Positions 1-7,321 of a stretch of 9,309 bases of DNA are shown in pieces. Source of the DNA: Bacteroidales bacterium. GTDB lineage: Bacteria > Bacteroidota > Bacteroidia > Bacteroidales > Muribaculaceae. Position numbers and translations under genes: made by a program. The notes beneath the pieces are model-generated. The model saw only the letters and a program-made list of their open reading frames with translations. It had not been told where the DNA came from and did no database searches. The stretch spans positions 1 to 9,309 of the forward strand of contig CAADVV010000265.1 of assembly GCA_900752535.1 (NCBI GenBank), written 5' to 3'. Every line of letters begins with the position of its first letter. The first letter of the stretch is position 1.

Positions 1-604
1 GGGGAGGGGGGGGGAGCCGGTGGTCATCACCCCCGACAAGATGTGGGGCGACAACGCCATGGACGTGGAAATCACGGAGGACGGCATCGAATACCGCTTC
101 ACGCGCGACGGGGAGACCGAGGAGACCGTCATCGCCAACGATGAGAAGCTCTTCACCCTGATGCCCCACGAGCAGGTATGCACCTACACCTACGAGATTA
201 TCAACGTGGAGAACCTCAAATACGTGAAGCAGGTCAGCGCCGCCATCTCCGGTATGTCCGGCTCGGTGTTCTGCGCCGAGGAAAAGCTCGATGACGAGTG
301 TGTGACGCTGCCTTTGGAGGCATACTCCGACGGGGTATCGGCCATTTCGGGCGAGTTCCACACCTTCGGACACCACGACGGGAACGACGAGCGGCACATC
401 CTCACCATCTACGCATGGATGGAGGACGGCAACGGCTACTACGGCTCGGTGGATGTCACGGAACAGGTGGACAAAGCGGAGGACAAACGCAACGTGCATA
501 TCGTGGTGGACGGTTTCAAGTTCCCCAAGCCCATCACCAACGGCGGCGGTTTCCAGCCCGACGTGGAGGAGTGGAAGCCCGTGGACGAGGAAATCACCAT
601 GTAA
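1..604 (+). CDS. DUF5119 family lipoprotein, 5'-truncated (fimbrial operon component)
   Basis: This is the C-terminal ~200 residues of a protein whose start lies before the window. The frame is open from base 2, so the GTG at 20 and the ATG at 41 are probably internal codons. The visible part has features I recognise from the Bacteroidales DUF5119 family: VCTYTYEIINVENLKYV, then an AISGMSGSV segment, a FHTFGHH segment, HILTIYAW, and the closing VDGFKFPKPITNGGGFQP with a final acidic tail. Full-length members are lipoproteins of roughly 300 residues, so about one third, including the signal peptide, is missing. Members usually sit beside fimbrillin genes, as here, with the next gene starting 93 bp downstream on the same strand. 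A role in pilus anchoring or assembly is inferred from this context; no biochemical function is known to me. The first codons lie in a G-rich tract. Confidence 0.85.
   Translation, partial: GRGGEPVVITPDKMWGDNAMDVEITEDGIEYRFTRDGETEETVIANDEKLFTLMPHEQVCTYTYEIINVENLKYVKQVSAAISGMSGSVFCAEEKLDDECVTLPLEAYSDGVSAISGEFHTFGHHDGNDERHILTIYAWMEDGNGYYGSVDVTEQVDKAEDKRNVHIVVDGFKFPKPITNGGGFQPDVEEWKPVDEEITM
6..14 (+). repeat. Homopolymeric G9 tract inside the DUF5119 reading frame
   Basis: Nine consecutive G residues follow G4A at the window edge and encode Gly/Arg-rich codons (G-R-G-G-E-P) just before the conserved part of the protein. A run this long could slip during replication and switch the frame. It also sits at the very edge of the window, where sequence quality or a contig end could matter. 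Confidence 0.45.
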
Positions 605-626
605 GTACGCGGCACATGACGAAACA

Positions 627-651
627 TGTACGGGATAACGCATACCGTACA
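627..651 (+). other. Weak inverted repeat in the leader of the fimbrillin gene
   Basis: TGTACGG at 627-633 pairs perfectly with CCGTACA at 645-651 across an 11-nt loop. It lies between the DUF5119 stop and an AT-rich leader (about 672-697) before the fimbrillin ATG. No T-run follows directly, so it is not a convincing terminator. It may be an mRNA-processing or attenuation element, or chance. No canonical TAnnTTTG promoter was found in this gap. Confidence 0.3.
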
Positions 652-697
652 ACCAGAATATAAGTAACCCGATTTTTTAATTTAATTTTCAAAGTGT

Positions 698-1828
698 ATG
701 AAAAAGCAGATTTTCTTTCTGGCCGTGGCGGCAATAGCCATGGCATCGTGCTCGCAGGACGAGACGATCGGTATCAACGAGGGCAAGGGCATCGGCTTCC
801 GCACATCGGCGGACAAGCTCACGCGCGGTGCCGAAATCACGACCAACAACATCACGGAGTTTAACGTGTCGGCATTCGACCCGACAGGGGCGACGTATTT
901 CAAGGAAGCGACGTTCACGGGAAAGCAGGGCGAGGCTTACGTTTCCAATCCGCTCTACTACTGGCCGGGCGATGACACCCAACTGACGTTCCGTGCCTAT
1001 GCCCCGACAACCGGAATCGGCGGTACAATGACACTCGCTTTGGACGATAACAGCAACATGCTGACCAGTTTTTCGCCGAAAGATAACATCGCAGAACAAG
1101 TAGACCTTATCTACGCCACCGCTACCGGCAAGAAATCAACGAACGAGGCAAACGGCGTGAAGCTCGACTTCAAGCACATGCTCTCGCAGATTGAAATCAA
1201 GGCTATGAACAGCAACACGGGCTACGAGTACAAGGTCAAGGGCGTGAAGATTGCCTATATCAAGAAGCAGGGCGACCTCGACTTCACCAAGGCGGTATCA
1301 GAAACAGCTACAGAAAAGGGAAACGCATGGTCGAACCTTTCCAAGGAGACGGCCAGCTATACGGTAGAGTACGATGCTGCGATTGAGTTGAACAGTGCAG
1401 CGCAGACGCTCATGACGACGGAAAGTGGCAACGCCATGCTGATTCCGCAGCAACTGACCGAATGGGACGGTACGGCGGGCAATACCAACAGCGGCGCATA
1501 CCTCGCCGTGCTGGTGAATGTTGAGACCAAGGACGGTGCGCAGGTTCATCCCAAAAACGACAACGGCACCGAGGAGTATGCGTGGGTAGCTGTGGGCATC
1601 GGCACGAAGTGGGAGATGGGCAACAAGTACATCTACACGCTCGACTTCTCCGAGGGTGCGGGAAAGCCCGAACCTGACCCGGAAGATCCCAAACCGAACG
1701 AATCGGTTGATCCGATCCTCGGCGGCCCGATTAAGTTCACGGTCGAAGTGGCAAAGTGGATAGATAAAGATCAGACCCCCGACCTGTCTTGGGAGGCGGA
1801 TAAGGATGACACAGACAGCAACGATTAA
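698..1828 (+). CDS. Fimbrillin family lipoprotein (FimA/Mfa1-like stalk pilin)
   Basis: A 376-aa secreted lipoprotein of the Bacteroidales fimbrillin (Mfa-like) family, predicted to form type V pili on the cell surface. The N-terminus has a short basic, hydrophobic signal peptide with a lipobox ending at Cys18 (MASC). SQDE follows, resembling the acidic Bacteroidetes lipoprotein export signal that directs surface exposure. A TRG site at residues 42-44 matches the place where characterised fimbrillins are cut by an Arg-specific protease before strand-exchange polymerisation. The family signature FKHMLSQIEIK lies near residues 158-168. A Pro/Glu/Asp linker (about 325-340) precedes a final strand with VEVAKW, typical of a fimbrillin C-terminus. 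It has no extra C-terminal module, unlike the next two genes, which suggests a stalk role. Start chosen at the ATG heading the signal peptide after an A/T-rich leader; no strong Shine-Dalgarno sequence is visible. Confidence 0.88.
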   Translation: MKKQIFFLAVAAIAMASCSQDETIGINEGKGIGFRTSADKLTRGAEITTNNITEFNVSAFDPTGATYFKEATFTGKQGEAYVSNPLYYWPGDDTQLTFRAYAPTTGIGGTMTLALDDNSNMLTSFSPKDNIAEQVDLIYATATGKKSTNEANGVKLDFKHMLSQIEIKAMNSNTGYEYKVKGVKIAYIKKQGDLDFTKAVSETATEKGNAWSNLSKETASYTVEYDAAIELNSAAQTLMTTESGNAMLIPQQLTEWDGTAGNTNSGAYLAVLVNVETKDGAQVHPKNDNGTEEYAWVAVGIGTKWEMGNKYIYTLDFSEGAGKPEPDPEDPKPNESVDPILGGPIKFTVEVAKWIDKDQTPDLSWEADKDDTDSND

Positions 1829-1871
1829 CGACTTTTTGTCCGTTACCCTATCGTAGACGGACTGACACACA

Positions 1872-1903
1872 GGCCGGGCGGGGTTGAATGTCCCCTCCCG
1901 GTC
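1872..1903 (+). other. GC-rich intercistronic hairpin between stalk and long fimbrillin genes
   Basis: The 12-nt arm at 1872-1883 (GGCCGGGCGGGG) pairs with 1892-1903 (CCCCTCCCGGTC) around an 8-nt loop, with one G-U pair and one mismatch. A smaller hairpin, CTTCCCG/CGGGAGG with loop CAG, follows at about 1911-1927. There is no U-tract, so a Rho-independent terminator is unlikely. The position suits an mRNA-stability or attenuation element giving more stalk than tip transcript. Function is inferred only. Confidence 0.5.
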
Positions 1904-1956
1904 ACGAAGACTTCCCGCAGCGGGAGGCAAAGAGAAATCAATAAAGATACAGCAAT

Positions 1957-3870
1957 ATGAGGAAACGAATAAAAGAACTGCCATTTGCCGGAATGCTCCG
2001 CCGGGTGGCGGTGTTCGCGGCAGCAGGTGCGCTGCTGGTATCCTGCACGAAGGAGTACGACGGTTTCCCCTCTGCGGGGAGCGAGTTGCGGTTCAGTGTC
2101 TCGCAGCAGGGAGAAACGGACGCTGAACGTGCGATGACACGCGCCACGCCCGTCACCAAAGATGAGTTTCACCGGTCTTTCGGCGTGTTCGGCTATTCTC
2201 ATCTCAGTGAAGAGATTTGGACGGATGTAGCCCCCAAGTTTATGTTCAACATCGAAGCCTCGACAGAGGACGGGACGAACAACTATACCACCAAGGACAC
2301 CTATTTCGTGCCGGGCAAAGGGCAGAACGTGACTTTCCTCGCCTATGCGCCCTATGAGGCTGTGGGGCTGACCCTGCCCGAACGGGGTACAATCGGCGCA
2401 CCGAAGTATGAGTATGAAGTGCCGAAGGACGTGACACAGCAGTCCGACCTGTGCTTTACCGCCCCCGCCGTGCTCATGGGAGGAACGCAAGAAGGAACGG
2501 TGCAGTTGACGTTCGTCCACGCGCTGACCGCCGTGAGCTTTGTCGAAGGCAGCGGGATGGCAGAAGGGGTAATCAACCGCATCGCGCTCAAAGGGCTGTA
2601 CGGCAAGGCTGTGTATGAATCCGATGGTACGGGGACTGTTCGGTGGACAGGACATAGCTGCCCGAACAACACCTTTTCGCAGGACTTGAACGTCAGCGTC
2701 CCTCAAAGCGGAGACAAGGCAATCACGACCGAGGCACAGACCTTCATGCTGCTGCCGCAGGATTTGACAAATGCCGAACTCGAAGTGGCCTTTACGGACA
2801 AATTGGGAGAGGCGCATACGCTGACTGCGCCCCTCGGCAACGGGACGTGGCAGGCGGGAGAGCATGTGAAGTACACGATAAGAATTATCGGGGACGAATT
2901 AGAGATAGAATCCGTGGATGTCACGAAATGGAATACATATAAAGAAGTTGACGAGGACAGCGAACCTGCCTACCTGCCTGAACGGTTGAAAATAGGCGAC
3001 TATTTTTATTCGGACGGCACTTGGTCGGACGGCGGGCTGCGCTGGATCAAGGAGGACGGCGAGCATATAATTGCCGATCCGAAACCCGCACCGGTCAAGG
3101 GCAAGACCGTGGTGGGCATCGTGTACGCCACTTTCAGGGACCACCCCCACCGTTTCGGCGAGATGGAACGGGAAACCATATTGGGGCAGTACGGGCGCGA
3201 GCCACGCGGACTGGTCATGTCCGTAAAGAATGCCGCGACCGATGTGATATGGGCTGAGGATAGGAAAAACGAAGTGTTAAAGGATTTAGCAACGCAAGCC
3301 GACCTCTATAACGACATCAGCGGAATGGCTAACTCCCACCTCATGAAGGAGGAATACGGCAGCTTCGACAAATACCCCGCGTTCAAGGCTGCGGAAAACT
3401 ACAATATAACCTGTCCGGTTCCCAACACGACGGGCTGGTATCTGCCTGCCGTTGGCCAGTGGTGGGACATCCTGCAATACCTGTCCTGGGTTCCGGATTT
3501 CGCAAGTTTATATAACCAGACGGACACCAAAAAGAAGGTAGATAAGCATAACTTATGTTTTCAGTACCGTAACGCAGGTGATGGTTCGGACTATACAACT
3601 GTAACTAATTCTTTGGATTACTTGAACGCGTGGATGTCGAAAATCCCCGACACCGATAAGGACGATTTTCCTTATCCTGAGTATCACTATGATGATCAGA
3701 ACAAGCAGACTTTCTATAACTTTTGGTCGTCCTCGGAGCAGGGCTACACCTATGTCTGGGCTTGCATGATTTGTAGAGAAAATTATAGAGCAGGATATGG
3801 GTATATATACTTGTCTCAGTCTGTTAAGGAGAAGGATAAGTACGATGTGCGGCCCGTCCTCGCTTTCTGA
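1957..3870 (+). CDS. Fimbrillin-family lipoprotein with C-terminal FISUMP/DUF1566-like module (probable tip pilin or adhesin)
   Basis: A 637-aa surface lipoprotein. It has a long basic N-region, a hydrophobic core and a lipobox LVSC with the lipidated Cys30, followed by TKEYD. MTRA at 60-63 is a likely Arg-specific maturation site. The pilin domain runs to about residue 330 and contains LTFVHAL (184-190) and a terminal strand ending in W325. From about 345 a second domain begins: an IGDYFYSDG-type start, GLVMSVK, an NDISG segment, YGSFDKYPAFKAA, CPVP..TTGWYLPAVGQWW (around 487-502), FWSSSE (589-594) and a closing VRPVLAF (631-637). This layout resembles FISUMP/DUF1566 domains, which I expect to have a C-type-lectin-like fold and to bind ligands. 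Regions 3481-3840 are about 42% GC by hand count, well below the N-terminal half. The gene is paralogous to its neighbour 39 bp downstream. A tip-adhesin role is inferred. Confidence 0.8.
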   Translation: MRKRIKELPFAGMLRRVAVFAAAGALLVSCTKEYDGFPSAGSELRFSVSQQGETDAERAMTRATPVTKDEFHRSFGVFGYSHLSEEIWTDVAPKFMFNIEASTEDGTNNYTTKDTYFVPGKGQNVTFLAYAPYEAVGLTLPERGTIGAPKYEYEVPKDVTQQSDLCFTAPAVLMGGTQEGTVQLTFVHALTAVSFVEGSGMAEGVINRIALKGLYGKAVYESDGTGTVRWTGHSCPNNTFSQDLNVSVPQSGDKAITTEAQTFMLLPQDLTNAELEVAFTDKLGEAHTLTAPLGNGTWQAGEHVKYTIRIIGDELEIESVDVTKWNTYKEVDEDSEPAYLPERLKIGDYFYSDGTWSDGGLRWIKEDGEHIIADPKPAPVKGKTVVGIVYATFRDHPHRFGEMERETILGQYGREPRGLVMSVKNAATDVIWAEDRKNEVLKDLATQADLYNDISGMANSHLMKEEYGSFDKYPAFKAAENYNITCPVPNTTGWYLPAVGQWWDILQYLSWVPDFASLYNQTDTKKKVDKHNLCFQYRNAGDGSDYTTVTNSLDYLNAWMSKIPDTDKDDFPYPEYHYDDQNKQTFYNFWSSSEQGYTYVWACMICRENYRAGYGYIYLSQSVKEKDKYDVRPVLAF

Positions 3871-3909
3871 GCGGACGCAAATATGAACATAAAGAAATAA
3901 CATAAAACG

Positions 3910-5649
3910 ATGAAAACAGACAAGCGATATACGACCGATAAGAAGGCGGCACGGCACGGCATAGCCGGGACGCTGCTCGCCGCATTGCTGTTCGCCTCCT
4001 CGTGCAGCCACGAGGATATGTTGGATAACGGTGCTTACCCTGCCGACGGCGCACGCCTTACAGTCACCGTGACGGACGGCGGCTACCTGTCGTCCGGAGA
4101 GCCGCGGACACGCGCCGTGGAAAAGGGCTATGCCACCGAGTTTACCGCCGGGGATGCCGCCGGGCTGTATGCCGTCAATGCCGAGGGAAAACTCTGGATA
4201 GAGAACGTGAAAGTGACCGCAGAGCAGGACGGCGACGGGGGAACGGTCACATGGAGCGTACCCGCCGGGACAACGCTCATGCACACCCCGCAGACGAAGT
4301 ATTTCCTGTATTACCCCTATCAACCAGACATGACAGTGAATAAGGTCGATACCGGTGCGGAGACAGCAGAGAAGTTCTTCCGACCGCTTATCGACGGGTG
4401 GCAGCCGAAAACAGACCAGAGCAAATATGCCGACTACACGGCGAGCGACCTCATGGTGGCGAAAGGCGTGGTGGGAAAAATCGAAGAGGAGCATCTCATA
4501 CCGCTCACCTTCACCATGACGCACTGCATGGCGCTGGCGGTTATCGAGATGCCCGGCACGCTCTATCACATCACGAGCTACAATTCCGAAACGACGAAGT
4601 GCGACTTCTACATTTTTGACGGTGTGGACGCACAATTCAGTGGAGAGAACCGACCTTACCGTCCCGAAGACCACCCCGTAGGCGAAGGCAGTGCCGACTA
4701 CCACTACCGCCGCCGCTACATCGTCCGCCCGGATAAGGGCTATACGCAAAACGGCGAGTATATGGACAAGGCCGACGAGGTGGTACACAACTACGAGGTG
4801 GTAATCCGCGCGGATGACCTGAAAACGGGCTGTTACACCCTCTGCAAGGTGGACGGCGGGCTGAAGGAGAAAGAGGGCGACTATCACCATCTCGAAATCG
4901 TGCGCATCGGCGACCTGTTCTGCCCGACCGCAGACCGTTCGGACTGGTATCTCGTGCCTCACGAGGTGGAAAAGCTGGCCGGGGACGACGAACCTGCGGG
5001 TATCGTGTTCCAGACCGACAAACGCCGCTTCGGTTCTGCCGAGACGGATTTCTTCGGGGGACGGGAAGCCATGCATGGGCTGGTCGTATCTGTAAAGAGA
5101 GCAGAACTTGCTAAATGGTGCAATTCTCTTGTTGAAGAGAATACGGGACTGGCTGACTGCACGACGCTGGAGGACTGTTACAACAATATCAGCGGCTTAT
5201 ATAATTGCAACTATATCGAGAGCTGCTACGGGAGTTTCGAGAATTTCCCCGCTTTCAAGGAAGCGGACGAGCACGAAGAAACCTGCCCCATACCCATCGG
5301 CAATAAGACTACGGGCTGGTATCTGCCTGCGAGCGGGCAGGTATGGGATATTTATCAGAATCTGGGCGATTGTCAACAAATGGCAGATACGAAGTGGCAG
5401 ACTTCACAAGTTGATATAGCAGATGAGCATGATTTTAGGCAGGAAAACCTTCGTACTACACTGAACAAGTGGATGGAAAAAATTCCCTCGGAGGGGAAAG
5501 ATAAATTTTCGAACGGTTATCATCGGACTTCATCGGAATATGATACTAAAAGGAGCGCACATTATTTTTTGGACAGTAATTACATAAAATTTATGGCCAG
5601 CTCTAAGACATTCAATGTTCATATTGTACGCCCCGTTCTCGCCTTCTGA
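3910..5649 (+). CDS. Fimbrillin-family lipoprotein with C-terminal FISUMP/DUF1566-like module, second paralogue
   Basis: A 579-aa lipoprotein with a basic, Lys/Arg-rich N-region, a hydrophobic core and a signal-peptidase II site ASSC at Cys32 followed by SHED (acidic, surface-export-like). RTRA at 66-69 is the likely maturation site. The pilin half shows YFLYYPY and LTFTMTHCMA (199-208), matching the same positions in the two upstream genes. The C-terminal half, from about residue 333 (IGDLF), aligns block by block with the upstream paralogue: GLVVSVK, YNNISGLYN, YGSFENFPAFKEA, CPIP..TTGWYLPASGQ (459-477), WMEKIP and a final VRPVLAF (573-579). The WSSSE motif of the paralogue is degenerate here (RTSSE, 539-543), so the Trp is lost. 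The last 270 bases are about 39% GC by hand count, against about 63% near 3961-4020. It is the last gene of the pilus operon; a terminator follows 25 bp later. Role as an alternative or additional tip adhesin is inferred. Confidence 0.8.
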   Translation: MKTDKRYTTDKKAARHGIAGTLLAALLFASSCSHEDMLDNGAYPADGARLTVTVTDGGYLSSGEPRTRAVEKGYATEFTAGDAAGLYAVNAEGKLWIENVKVTAEQDGDGGTVTWSVPAGTTLMHTPQTKYFLYYPYQPDMTVNKVDTGAETAEKFFRPLIDGWQPKTDQSKYADYTASDLMVAKGVVGKIEEEHLIPLTFTMTHCMALAVIEMPGTLYHITSYNSETTKCDFYIFDGVDAQFSGENRPYRPEDHPVGEGSADYHYRRRYIVRPDKGYTQNGEYMDKADEVVHNYEVVIRADDLKTGCYTLCKVDGGLKEKEGDYHHLEIVRIGDLFCPTADRSDWYLVPHEVEKLAGDDEPAGIVFQTDKRRFGSAETDFFGGREAMHGLVVSVKRAELAKWCNSLVEENTGLADCTTLEDCYNNISGLYNCNYIESCYGSFENFPAFKEADEHEETCPIPIGNKTTGWYLPASGQVWDIYQNLGDCQQMADTKWQTSQVDIADEHDFRQENLRTTLNKWMEKIPSEGKDKFSNGYHRTSSEYDTKRSAHYFLDSNYIKFMASSKTFNVHIVRPVLAF

Positions 5650-5674
5650 CGGGAACTCCCGAAACCATACAGCC

Positions 5675-5710
5675 AAATGGCGGCCATCGGAAACATGGTC
5701 GCCGTTTTTT
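5675..5710 (+). terminator. Rho-independent terminator of the pilus operon
   Basis: GGCGGCCAT (5679-5687) pairs with ATGGTCGCC (5695-5703) across a 7-nt loop with a single G-U pair, followed by GTTTTTT. Upstream A residues can extend the stem into the U-tract. Its position 25 bp after the last fimbrillin stop codon fits the end of the operon. Confidence 0.88.
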
Positions 5711-6005
5711 ATGAAACGGAAACGGGCTGAAGCATGGGCAGGCGCGGATTGATACAAGCGGTTTTTCCTCCCCTTATTTTGCATCATTCGTCCCGGCACT
5801 CCGTTTCTTTCCGGATGCGCCGCCTTTCTTCTTTATCCGTTCGCTCTATTATGGTTAATGAATATCCGTTTCCGTGCCATTCTCTCCTTGATGAACCATG
5901 CAAGACAGGCGTGCCTTTGCGTTCGTTTCCACGGTATGTACGGAAAATCCCGATGCAGGGATAAACAACCTGACGAAAACACCCTGTATCTTCCGCATTT
6001 TTTCC
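5711..6005. other. Gene-free stretch between pilus operon and nuclease gene
   Basis: About 300 bases separate the terminator from the promoter. Short reading frames exist on both strands (for example minus strand 5784-6065), but none shows a recognisable protein family, signal peptide or ribosome-binding context, so none is called. I see no tRNA, att-like repeat or insertion-sequence end here. Confidence 0.6.
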
Positions 6006-6013
6006 TATTTTTG
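6006..6013 (+). promoter_or_regulatory. Bacteroidales-type -7 promoter element for the DUF1016 gene
   Basis: TATTTTTG is an exact match to the Bacteroidetes sigma-ABfr -7 consensus TAnnTTTG. It would place transcription start near 6020 and leave a leader of about 14 nt before the ATG at 6034. No good -33 TTTG box lies 19-21 bases upstream, so strength is uncertain. Confidence 0.55.
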
Positions 6014-6033
6014 CTCCCGATTTACAGGTAGAT

Positions 6034-7212
6034 ATGGAACAAACGGCAAATTCGGTGCAAAGCATGACCTTTGAGCAGTTGGCTCAAAATATCATGACCG
6101 TTGACGATTCGATGCGGGGATTGGCGGTCAAGACCATCAATCAGGCAATCACGTTGCGGAATTGGATCATCGGGTGTTACATCGTTGAATACGAACAGAA
6201 CGGCAGCGACAGGGCCAGATACGGCGACAGGCTGCTGAAAAGTCTGGAACAGCGTATCGGGCAGAAAGGGTTGAATGTCACTCTTTTCCAGCTCTCTCGA
6301 CTGTTTTACAGGGATTATCCCCATGTCGGTACGCTGGTTTCCGCGAATTATGCGACGGTGTCGCATAATTCGCCGGCAACGGCAATTTGTGCGACAGTGT
6401 CGCACAAATTGTTTCGGCTTCATGGTCATGCCGTTGGCGGGGAGTATGCGGACAAGCTGCCCGAAGCATTCGGTACACCGGCGGAAAAGCTGGTTTCGGC
6501 GCTTTCCTTTTCGCATATCCGGGAATTGCTCACGGTGGACGACCCGCTGGTACGCTTTTTCTACGAGACAGAATGTATCCGGGGAACGTGGAGCGTGCGC
6601 GAACTGCGCCGCCAGATTGTCTCCAATCTCCATGTCCGTGTCGGGCTGTCGGAGGATAAGATGAAAGCGATGATGCTTGCGGACAGCCGGGTGGAGCGGC
6701 ATACCCCGCTTCTTCAGATACGCGACCCCTATACGTTCGAGTTTCTCGGTCTCCAAGCCAAGGATGTCCTTACGGAAAGCGACATAGAGGAAGCCTTGGT
6801 TGCGCATTTGCAGGAGTTCCTGCTGGAATTGGGGAAAGGCTTCTGTTTCGAGGCGCGTCAGAAACGCATCGTCATAGACGGGGAGTATTATTTTGCAGAC
6901 CTCGTTTTCTACAACCGGTTGCTTCACTGCAACGTCATTGTGGAGTTGAAAAACGACGAGTTCCGACACGAACACATAGGACAGTTGAATGCCTATGTCA
7001 GCTATTATGCCGAGCATGAAATGCAGCCGGGCGACAACCCGCCGGTGGGAATCCTGCTTTGCACCCGCAAGGGAAAGAAGATGGTGGAATACGCCCTCGG
7101 CAACATGGATAACCGGCTTTTCGTATCGACCTATCAGTTGCAGTTGCCGGATCGCCGGCAGTTGGAACAGTTCCTGATGGACGAATGCCGTAAACAGTCC
7201 CCGGAGGTATAA
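6034..7212 (+). CDS. DUF1016/YhcG-type PD-(D/E)XK nuclease domain protein
   Basis: A 392-aa protein of the DUF1016 (YhcG-like) family. The N-terminal helical domain (about 10-220) includes the conserved stretch SFSHIRELL...DDPLVRFFYETECIRGTWSVRELRRQI. The C-terminal nuclease domain (about 235-370) keeps the catalytic pattern: D289 in YFADLVFYN and E304-L-K306 in VIVELKNDEF, followed by GQLNAYVSYY and the closing VSTYQLQLPD. Length and both domains match full-length members, so the gene looks intact. Family members are PD-(D/E)XK endonuclease-like and are often found in accessory regions near restriction-modification or other defence genes. The target and physiological role are not established, and no methylase or partner is in this window. 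Residues 104-126 are encoded by two adjacent palindromes and carry a repeated ATVSH peptide, an unusual insertion between the two conserved parts. A Bacteroidales-type -7 box lies just upstream. Confidence 0.9.
   Translation: MEQTANSVQSMTFEQLAQNIMTVDDSMRGLAVKTINQAITLRNWIIGCYIVEYEQNGSDRARYGDRLLKSLEQRIGQKGLNVTLFQLSRLFYRDYPHVGTLVSANYATVSHNSPATAICATVSHKLFRLHGHAVGGEYADKLPEAFGTPAEKLVSALSFSHIRELLTVDDPLVRFFYETECIRGTWSVRELRRQIVSNLHVRVGLSEDKMKAMMLADSRVERHTPLLQIRDPYTFEFLGLQAKDVLTESDIEEALVAHLQEFLLELGKGFCFEARQKRIVIDGEYYFADLVFYNRLLHCNVIVELKNDEFRHEHIGQLNAYVSYYAEHEMQPGDNPPVGILLCTRKGKKMVEYALGNMDNRLFVSTYQLQLPDRRQLEQFLMDECRKQSPEV
6343..6373 (+). repeat. Coding palindrome 1 (14-bp perfect arms, 3-nt spacer)
   Basis: Arm GCGAATTATGCGAC (6343-6356) is the exact reverse complement of GTCGCATAATTCGC (6360-6373), separated by GGT. 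It lies in frame in the DUF1016 gene and encodes ANYATVSHNS. It shares its core GCGAC-N3-GTCGC with the next palindrome. Confidence 0.9.
6383..6411 (+). repeat. Coding palindrome 2 (13-bp perfect arms, 3-nt spacer)
   Basis: Arm CAATTTGTGCGAC (6383-6395) is the exact reverse complement of GTCGCACAAATTG (6399-6411), separated by AGT. It begins 9 bases after the first palindrome, is in the same frame, and encodes AICATVSHKL, so the pentapeptide ATVSH is repeated. The two elements differ in their outer arms but share the core, which suggests one repeat family. Confidence 0.9.
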
Positions 7213-7321
7213 AATATCCGTTGTACATAAAAAAGCGTGTATCTCACTCCGCCTGCCATATTGTGCTTGCCCTCGTAAGGTGTGCTTTGTAAGGTGCATA
7301 TAGCAACCCCAAGGCTGGCGC

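Noticed and set aside
1843..2865. Minus-strand open frame (340 codons) opposite the second fimbrillin
   Set aside because: Shadow of a GC-rich coding region; it has no recognisable motif and runs over the intercistronic hairpin.
3721..3870. Calling a confirmed DGR variable repeat
   Set aside because: No template repeat, accessory gene or reverse transcriptase is present in the window; the resemblance is to the target fold and motif only.
3553..5076. Long minus-strand open frame (507 codons) opposite the long fimbrillins
   Set aside because: It spans two plus-strand lipoprotein genes with clear signal peptides and family motifs; no family is visible in the antisense product.
5784..6065. Minus-strand 93-codon frame in the gap before the nuclease gene
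   Set aside because: It overlaps the nuclease promoter and start, has no recognisable family and an odd charged C-terminus; kept only as a possibility.
6343..6411. CRISPR-like array or attachment site
   Set aside because: Only two units, palindromic, in frame within a gene, with no regular spacers.
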